Below are positions 57,574-64,000 of a stretch of 64,000 bases of DNA, in pieces; the first letter of the stretch is position 1; every line of letters starts with the position of its first letter. The position numbers and the translations under genes were made by a program. The DNA is from Chrysoperla carnea. Taxonomy: Eukaryota > Arthropoda > Insecta > Neuroptera > Chrysopidae. The notes under the pieces are model-generated. The model saw only the letters and a program-made list of their open reading frames with translations, did no database searches and was not told the DNA's origin. Location of the stretch: positions 70,257,435 through 70,321,434 of the forward strand of contig NC_058338.1 of NCBI RefSeq assembly GCF_905475395.1, read 5' to 3'.

Positions 57574-58213
57574 GGATGTATGAGCATGACAACAATGTTT
57601 GATTTAAAGGCTCAAAATTTGTTTGTAGGTAGTCTTTTACTCAAAGAATATGTGGTTAAAATTTCAGCTTAGGTAACCGTGCAAATTTTTAAGAAAAAAG
57701 TCATTAAAAATCGATATAAATAACATTGGCTCTTATGGAGGAATCTCAAAAAACGACATATTTTGGAAGTTTTTGATAATTTTCATTTGGAATGAATGAA
57801 AACAAATTTAAAAAAAAACTTTTTAATAGAAAGTAAACATATTAGCAATGAATTAGAAAAGAAAAAAACTAAGTGTCACCGTCCACATAAGGGATGTAAG
57901 AGCAGGGCTGATTAAGGGTTGAAATTATTTTTATCTTATTTTCAACTTTGATGATGAATTTTGTTATAACTTCATGAATGTAGACGAAAAATAAGAATAA
58001 AATTTTTCGATATGTGTCTTGGTTTTCGAAATATCGAAAGCTAAATAATCAAACAAAATTTTCAATTTTCGATATTTTGAAAAATAAGCCAGATATCGAA
58101 AAATTTTATTCTTACTTTTCGTCTTATATCGTCAAGTAATAATATAAATTTATCATCAAAATTGAAAATATCTATTTTTAAATTTGTGCCCCCACTACCA
58201 TGCTCATACATCC
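57574..58213. mobile_element. TTAA-flanked MITE family C, complete copy
   Basis: The ends are perfect inverted repeats, GGATGTATGAGCATG and CATGCTCATACATCC, between TTAA at 57570-57573 and TTAA at 58214-58217. The element is 640 bp. The interior contains CGAAATATCGAAAGCTAAAT and its inverse. TTAA duplications are known for piggyBac and Kolobok elements; the GG start favours the latter only weakly. Confidence 0.8.
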
Positions 58214-59059
58214 TTAAATATGTGAAAAGTACATAATATTTTAGCAATTTTTCCATTTAAATATTTTTGTATTAAAAAAATATAGTCAGTCATGGGGACT
58301 GTCGACTGAAGTGAAAACTTAAAACTTTGCAGCTCGCTGTGCTTGAATAATAATAAATAATTCCTCAATACCCCATTCAAATAGCTGTTCACAATTTTAG
58401 AGAAATATGTTGGGAGTGTAAACAAATACATCTAAATAGTAAGATTTAATGTAATTCATGGGTTTAAATTTTTGGTGCGGAACCCTCAAAAAGATTTTGT
58501 AGTGGACCGAATGGTGACTTTAAGCCCTCCTCGCATTCACTTGATGAGCTACATTGAATTTTAAGAAATTAAATGATATTTGGTTTTTTAACCATCCTAA
58601 ATATTATCTGATAAAGTTGATATTAAAATAGAATCAATCAACAACCTTCTAAACCTATACTCTTTGACACAATAGAAACTAAATTGTTTGCCTTAAATTT
58701 GATACCCTTGATTTATTTAATTAGATGAAGTTGGTATAAATGATTTGCCTTAAATTTAACCGTTGTCGGTTTTATATTTTGAAATGAAGCTGGTGTAAAA
58801 TTAACATTAAATTACATATCTATTCCAAGCTGCGTAAAGTTTTCCGATTTTCGAAATTTTCTCGGTAACTGTAAGACTAGGCTAGGTTATGGGTTGAAGT
58901 GTTTGTTAGGTATTGCCGAAACTCTTTTGAAGCACTTTGAACTTTTGAAGAATGCAATTAATTGGAATTGGATAGTATTTCGGAACTATATAGAGATGAT
59001 TACAGTTGATGTAAATGAAATTTTAAGCAGCAAGTGAAAATTATTAAATTTAAAAATTT

Positions 59060-59372
59060 CCCGAAAATTTTTTTGGTATGGAACCCTAAACGTATCTAAG
59101 AACACTCTCCATTAAATCACCTTTTTCCTTAGAGCTTACTTCAAACTGAACCACTTTTGAGGATCATCACCTTCTTTTTTTAGGTTTTCTGGGCACGTAA
59201 TCCTAAACTCTCACTTGACATAGCTAAGAACACTCCTCATTAAATTACCTTTCAAACGAAACAAAAAAAAATCAAAATAGGTTCATTCGTTTAGGCGCTA
59301 CGATACCACAGGCAGACAAACACCGACAGCGGTCAGACTTATAACACCCCTTTTCTTGGTTCGGGGATTAAA
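59060..59372 (+). repeat. Interspersed repeat family B, + orientation
   Basis: It contains TATGGAACCCTAAACG, AACACTCCTCATTAAATTAC, GGTTCATTCGTTTAGGCGCT, GGTCAGACTTATAACACCCC and ends GGTTCGGGGATTAAAAA. As at 6370, two heads are arranged in tandem. Confidence 0.7.
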
Positions 59373-62300
59373 AAACATTCGCAGTGCGAAATGATAGGTT
59401 TTTCCATTGTAAGCTTGTAACCTCTCGTATAGATGTTCTACTATACTATAACACTCGATTGTAACAACGTTCACTCTAATGTCGGGAATAGCATTTAAAA
59501 TAGAAATGAGGAATGGGGCATAAAACCTTTCCACACCGACCGACCCGACTATTACTAGATTCTGACTATAACAGTACCACCATACCGTGTTAGGGTGTTG
59601 GAAACATTTGATCAAGTTGGCTGAGTGCCAACTATCTTGTGTTTGGATTATTATGGTATACTTACTTTCTCATTCAATGCCACTATAAAAAGGAAAATAC
59701 GAATCAATTCTTTTGCGTTTTCTATGAATTCAACTTTTTTTTCTGTATATGAATGTGGTTAAATATAATCAATTAAATAAATTTCCGCTTATCTATCATT
59801 TATCAAGCACTCGAGTTTATTGCATAAATGTTCTGTAGTGTAGAGATCATTAAAATTAATTCTTTTGTAAATCACTTCCTGTAAACATGATTGGATTATT
59901 TACGGATATAATTTTTAAGATATATTTTCAGTTTTTATACCAGTTTTAAAAAACATTTCTGTTTCTGTAATTGGTACGAGAGTTGGTAAAAAATTCGAGC
60001 GTTTATTTGCCATCGACGACGGTTTAATTTCGGATATATCTTCCTTATTGAAATTACGTAGGGATGAAGATCGTCTCGCTCCTGCATGCGGGCAAATATA
60101 GCATTCGAATTTCTGCCTGGTAAATTAAAATGATATTCTTTTTTTATAACACCCAAACTAAAATGATTTGCAACCGTTTTTTTCCTGTTTGACAGGCGTA
60201 CTTCATTCCTACCTAACTTAAAAAAAAAAAAATTCAGCCGTCTTAAATGCATTATTTTGGGGTCTAGTTGTTATACCATCACTTTAATAATGAGATCAAT
60301 TTTTATATTTTATTTATAATCTTGGTCTGGCGAGCCATATTATCAAAAACACGAAAGAAACAAAGGCAAGCACCTTTTAGTACCACAAGCCGAGGACTGG
60401 ACAGTGAAAACATCGCTATGGAACGTGCTAGATCTACAAAAGGCTTAGTTATATATTAGATCGATTCTAAAGAAAGTAAAATTGGACAACGAATTTATAG
60501 AGGCCAGTCCATGTTTAACGGTTCTTAAGATAGAAGTTTCTTCAAAAACCCAACAGATTATCCAAAATAATTTTGAGGAAAGTTTTAGCATGCTTTTACA
60601 TTTAACAATTATGACCCCCGAGGTACCTGGTGCCCAGGGCGAGCAATAGAGGGACGTGCAGGGACGAAATATGTTACACATTCTCGTAAAAATACAAGAG
60701 ACGAGGTGTCCACTGAATAACAAAATCATTTCCATCGATATTTAGTTTCCAGATTTTCATTTCTCCCTCATCATTTTACTTACAAAATTAGTAGAAGCCC
60801 TCACGAAGTGGATCCAAAAAATTGTATCCCGTTCCGTCTTATTGCTCACAAAACAGTTCATTGTTTTGTCTCTTTGACTATATCTGTAACATTGAAGAGG
60901 GCGTAGAGATATAGTAGTGAGCCAAAGCAATACCAAATTAATGATACGACTATCTTGTCTTGCCCACTAATCTATAGTTAATCTTCTGATAAGCTATCCT
61001 CTGAGCTTTCTGTTACAGAAATAAGTTAATATTTAAAACAAACAAAGTTCTGACTAGCAAATCTAAGATTGAAAAAAGGCCATGTAGGGATTAAAGGCTC
61101 ACAACTGTCGCAGTTGATTCAATGGTAATAACGATGCAAATGCATAGCCCTTGGAGTAACCAAAGAAAAATGTACTGTTAGGGTGAAACACAATAGACTG
61201 TCCCATTTACTTCAAACAAATTTTGCTGTCATGGTGCATAGTTCAATTCAACCATATTTTATACGAACCGTACGAGATAGCATATAGATTTGTTCCAACT
61301 ACAAAAGTCCTGTATTCCTAACATTATTTTTTTTATGTAGTAAACATATGTTTGTGTGATAAATCAACTGTTCTTTTTATATAACGTACACCACTGACCG
61401 TATCCCTTGTTACCCGGACAAAGTATAGTTCTTCCTTTTATATAAATATCATTTTAGGTTATATTATATAAATATATATAAGTAAAAGCTTGTTGGTAGG
61501 GCTACACTAATGGCATCAGTACTAAAAATACAAACACAGGACATTACTTGACTGTATATACACAAAATTATTAATTAAGATTATATTTCCATTTTAGCAA
61601 ACAACAAATTTTCTTCCTCACCTCTTCAATTTCACTTCACTTAAAACAAACATTTTTATATGAGGGAAGAGCTATTAAGTTTTATTTATATGTTTTGTCA
61701 CTTACTAATTAAGGACACTTTGATCATAAATATTACGAAGACATAAAATGAAAAAGCCTTGAGCATGACTTTTAGAGGCCAGTTAATAATTTCTTGCTAA
61801 AATATATGGTGCTGTTAAAGATGTTACAAATCAAGGAAAATGAAAGAAATCGCTCGCATTTTGTTTAAAACCTAATTAGTAACGCTTAAAATCATTAGTA
61901 ACGCATGGGTTAGTGGCGCCAATGTTTCTATGTGTTAGTAAACAATAAGTTGTTAATTCAATGGAACGGTTAATGTTAATTGTTGACTTACAAAATAAAT
62001 AAAAAAGCAACTTGAATTACGTATACGTTATACATGTAACTATTATACCTTTGATTATTTGACAAACTCTTAACACTTATGTCAAACAAGTTGCCTAATT
62101 ACTACTTTTTTAATTAAAAATTTGTTGTTTTTTAACAAATAGAAACATTTGCACCACTAACTCATGCGTTATTAATGATATTTGACACCTAAGAAACACA
62201 TTCCATGAGGTTTTAGAGAAATGCAAGCGGTTTCATTCATTTTGCTTTATTAGCCGATTAGTGTAACATCTTTTACTGCGCTAATATATTTACACTATTA

Positions 62301-63054
62301 TATAAACCGAGAACTTCTAAATTTTAGTTCATCCTAATATTGGAATCACATATAATATAACCTTCTAATCTCTAATTATTAGCATCACTTTCCGATTTCA
62401 TTATTCTTAGTTTAAATAAGAGGCCTATATGGCATTATACAGGCCTCTTAAGAGAATTATATGGCATTATATGATTTCCGGGATTTAAATCTGCATTGTA
62501 TCGATTTCAAGACAAAACTTCGATCGTTTCTTAAGGATGTTTTTAGAAGAATATTTTTTAATTTTTGAATATATAAATTGGATATTTTTGGCATAAAATG
62601 TCAAAATTTTATGAATATTAGCCAATAAATTCTCTTTTGACCCTCTTTTTATAAGATAAAATTTTTGTAAATTATGAATTTTCTATTTTGGTAATAAAAA
62701 AATATCATTACTTTTAATTATAGAAAATATTAGTATTATTCTTTTGGTGTTGAGACTATTTAATGCCATGTATATTTGCACGCTGCCGTCCAAATCACCT
62801 TGAAAATTAATTACACGTAAAAATGTTTAATTAATACATTTAACGAATTTAAAACTTTTTTCATTATACAGCAAGTATTTTGTCTTCATTAAGGTATTAC
62901 AAAATAGTTCTGTTTATTTAATTCCAAATATTTTTTACATTCATTTTTTAATAGCTTGCTGTCTTGCAGAGGTTTTTTTTTACTTTGATTTTTAATATAT
63001 CTTCACAGTATTTCCACCATATCTATATTTCATGGCATATTTTCTACTACTTAA
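59373..63054. other. AT-rich region without supported genes
   Basis: Frames of about 100 codons on the minus strand (59298, 59935, 60445) lack start context, splice context and recognisable motifs, and the first overlaps a family B repeat. I see no gene here. Confidence 0.35.
62417..62450. repeat. Short perfect hairpin
   Basis: TAAGAGGCCT and AGGCCTCTTA form a 10-bp stem around a 14-base loop. The loop text ATATGGCATTATA is repeated just downstream (62459-62471). Confidence 0.7.
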
Positions 63055-63335
63055 GAAGTCAGTGGCATCGTGACTCCAAAACGGATGAACCAATTTTGGT
63101 TTTGTTGGTTTGTTTGAAAGGTTATTTACTTCAGAGTGTTCTTAGTTATGTTTCAAGATCCACTTTAGGATTTCGTATCCAATATCAAACTAGAAAAGAG
63201 GTTAATATAAACAAACTGCTCAGCAGATTTTCTTGAATCATATCTGAGAACATTTCAAACAAACAAAAAAATCAAAATCGTTATATCCCTTTCGGAGCTA
63301 AAATATCACAAACGAATCGATCAAAGCTGATGTTG
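63055..63335 (-). repeat. Interspersed repeat family B, - orientation
   Basis: AAACGGATGAACCAATTTTG, TTTGTTTGAAAGGTTATTTA and GTTCTTAGTTATGTTTCAAG are the reverse complement of family B. It ends with ACGAATCGATCAAAGC. The 90-codon frame at 62964 lies on this repeat. Confidence 0.6.
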
Positions 63336-63571
63336 TGTCCGAGGTTTCTAAAAGTTGTTTAATTTATGTGTTATATTGTCATTAGACCCCAATTTATCTT
63401 GCAGATTTTAAAATAATTTGCCACACAACAATTCTTCGTTACCGTACAAATAAACACTTGTTAAAGATAATGTTCAATTAAAATTAGACGTAAACAGTAA
63501 AAAATAATTTACTGTCATTTCATATTAGAAATATTTATTGCCTTTGGTTATTTAAAAAGAAAGTCGGATAT

Positions 63572-63595
63572 AATAAATAAATAAATAAATAAATA
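63572..63595 (+). repeat. (AATA)n microsatellite
   Basis: Six consecutive AATA units, about 24 bases. Confidence 0.8.
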
Positions 63596-64000
63596 CTTGC
63601 AGCAATTTTTATTTAATGTTTTGACATTGTCTTTATATTAGTTTTGGGTACTAGATGGTAGTTACTATGTAAAAATAAAGGAGCATATTTTTAATTGGAA
63701 ATAAAAAGCCGTATGTTACCATCAGATGCTATAGTATTAACTTTACTTTCATTTATATGTTTGCAAAAATGCCTTGAAATCGGATAAATTTTAATTATTC
63801 AGGAAATTGTTTTTCCAAAAAATTATCCAACTCTGTGTTACCAACAAGATGAAGCAACAACGTAGCTTTAATACTATAATGGGAATTGAGTGTGGGACAA
63901 TGCAAAAAAAAAATTTTCTTTGTCAGCTGCGTGAGATATTTTTACTAAATTATATGTTTTAGAATGCTCTGATTTCAGAAGTGATGGCCATTTTTTTCTA

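Noticed and set aside
59298..59615. 105-codon minus-strand frame
   Set aside because: It overlaps the end of a family B repeat, lacks splice or start context, and shows no recognisable motif.
1..64000. CRISPR arrays, bacterial operons, rRNA genes
   Set aside because: The window is eukaryotic. No regularly spaced repeats or rRNA-like sequence were seen; the repeats present are dispersed, tandem or palindromic transposon remains.

Overview
The window is eukaryotic and almost certainly an insect chromosome. It is very AT-rich, has spliced genes with GT-AG introns up to about 7 kb, and carries many interspersed short transposable-element families and relics (mariner, TTAA-flanked MITEs, foldback elements). 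I cannot name the order or species from the sequence alone. Most of the 64 kb is non-coding and repeat-derived; few of the open frames behave like genes.

Region by region. (1) 1480-13567, + strand: a five-exon gene whose exons join in perfect phase to give a 323-residue secreted protein with one thrombospondin-N/laminin-G-like domain. Its introns hold a mariner relic, a TIR element beginning CCCGACTAG and several other repeats. (2) 13991-17924: a 3,934-bp mobile element with two 1,518-bp terminal inverted repeats, nearly identical and equal in length, flanked by a 6-bp target duplication (ATGGAG). Each arm encodes the same 94-aa protein, transcribed outward, plus a tRNA-like sequence. The 898-bp centre holds a two-exon gene whose stop codon lies inside the right arm. 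This is the most novel object in the window. (3) 18-35 kb: MITEs, palindromes, six copies (window-wide) of a roughly 550-bp family called A here, and a 2.2-kb foldback element with an A copy nested in one arm. (4) 35.7 kb, - strand: a small intact gene for a 105-aa single-pass membrane protein, with a probable 5' UTR intron. (5) 37.9 kb: a broken THAP-type zinc-finger exon. (6) 39-47 kb: TTAA MITEs, composite foldbacks and a degenerate coding remnant. (7) 47346-52378, - strand: two exons of a large secreted low-complexity protein rich in Pro, Gln, His and Asn, with Tyr-Gly-Pro-Pro motifs and an in-frame 33-bp minisatellite. Its first coding exon, and probably its last, were not identified. (8) 52.4-64 kb: no gene found, only repeats.

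The two well-supported host genes (1 and 7) both encode predicted extracellular proteins, but nothing shows a functional link. Inside the 13991-17924 element the arm genes, central gene, TATA boxes, Pol III boxes and subterminal repeats form one unit. No polymerase, integrase or transposase is visible, so it is probably mobilised by a partner. Its 6-bp duplication and 5'-AG termini match the Polinton/Maverick insertion signature; that assignment is inference.
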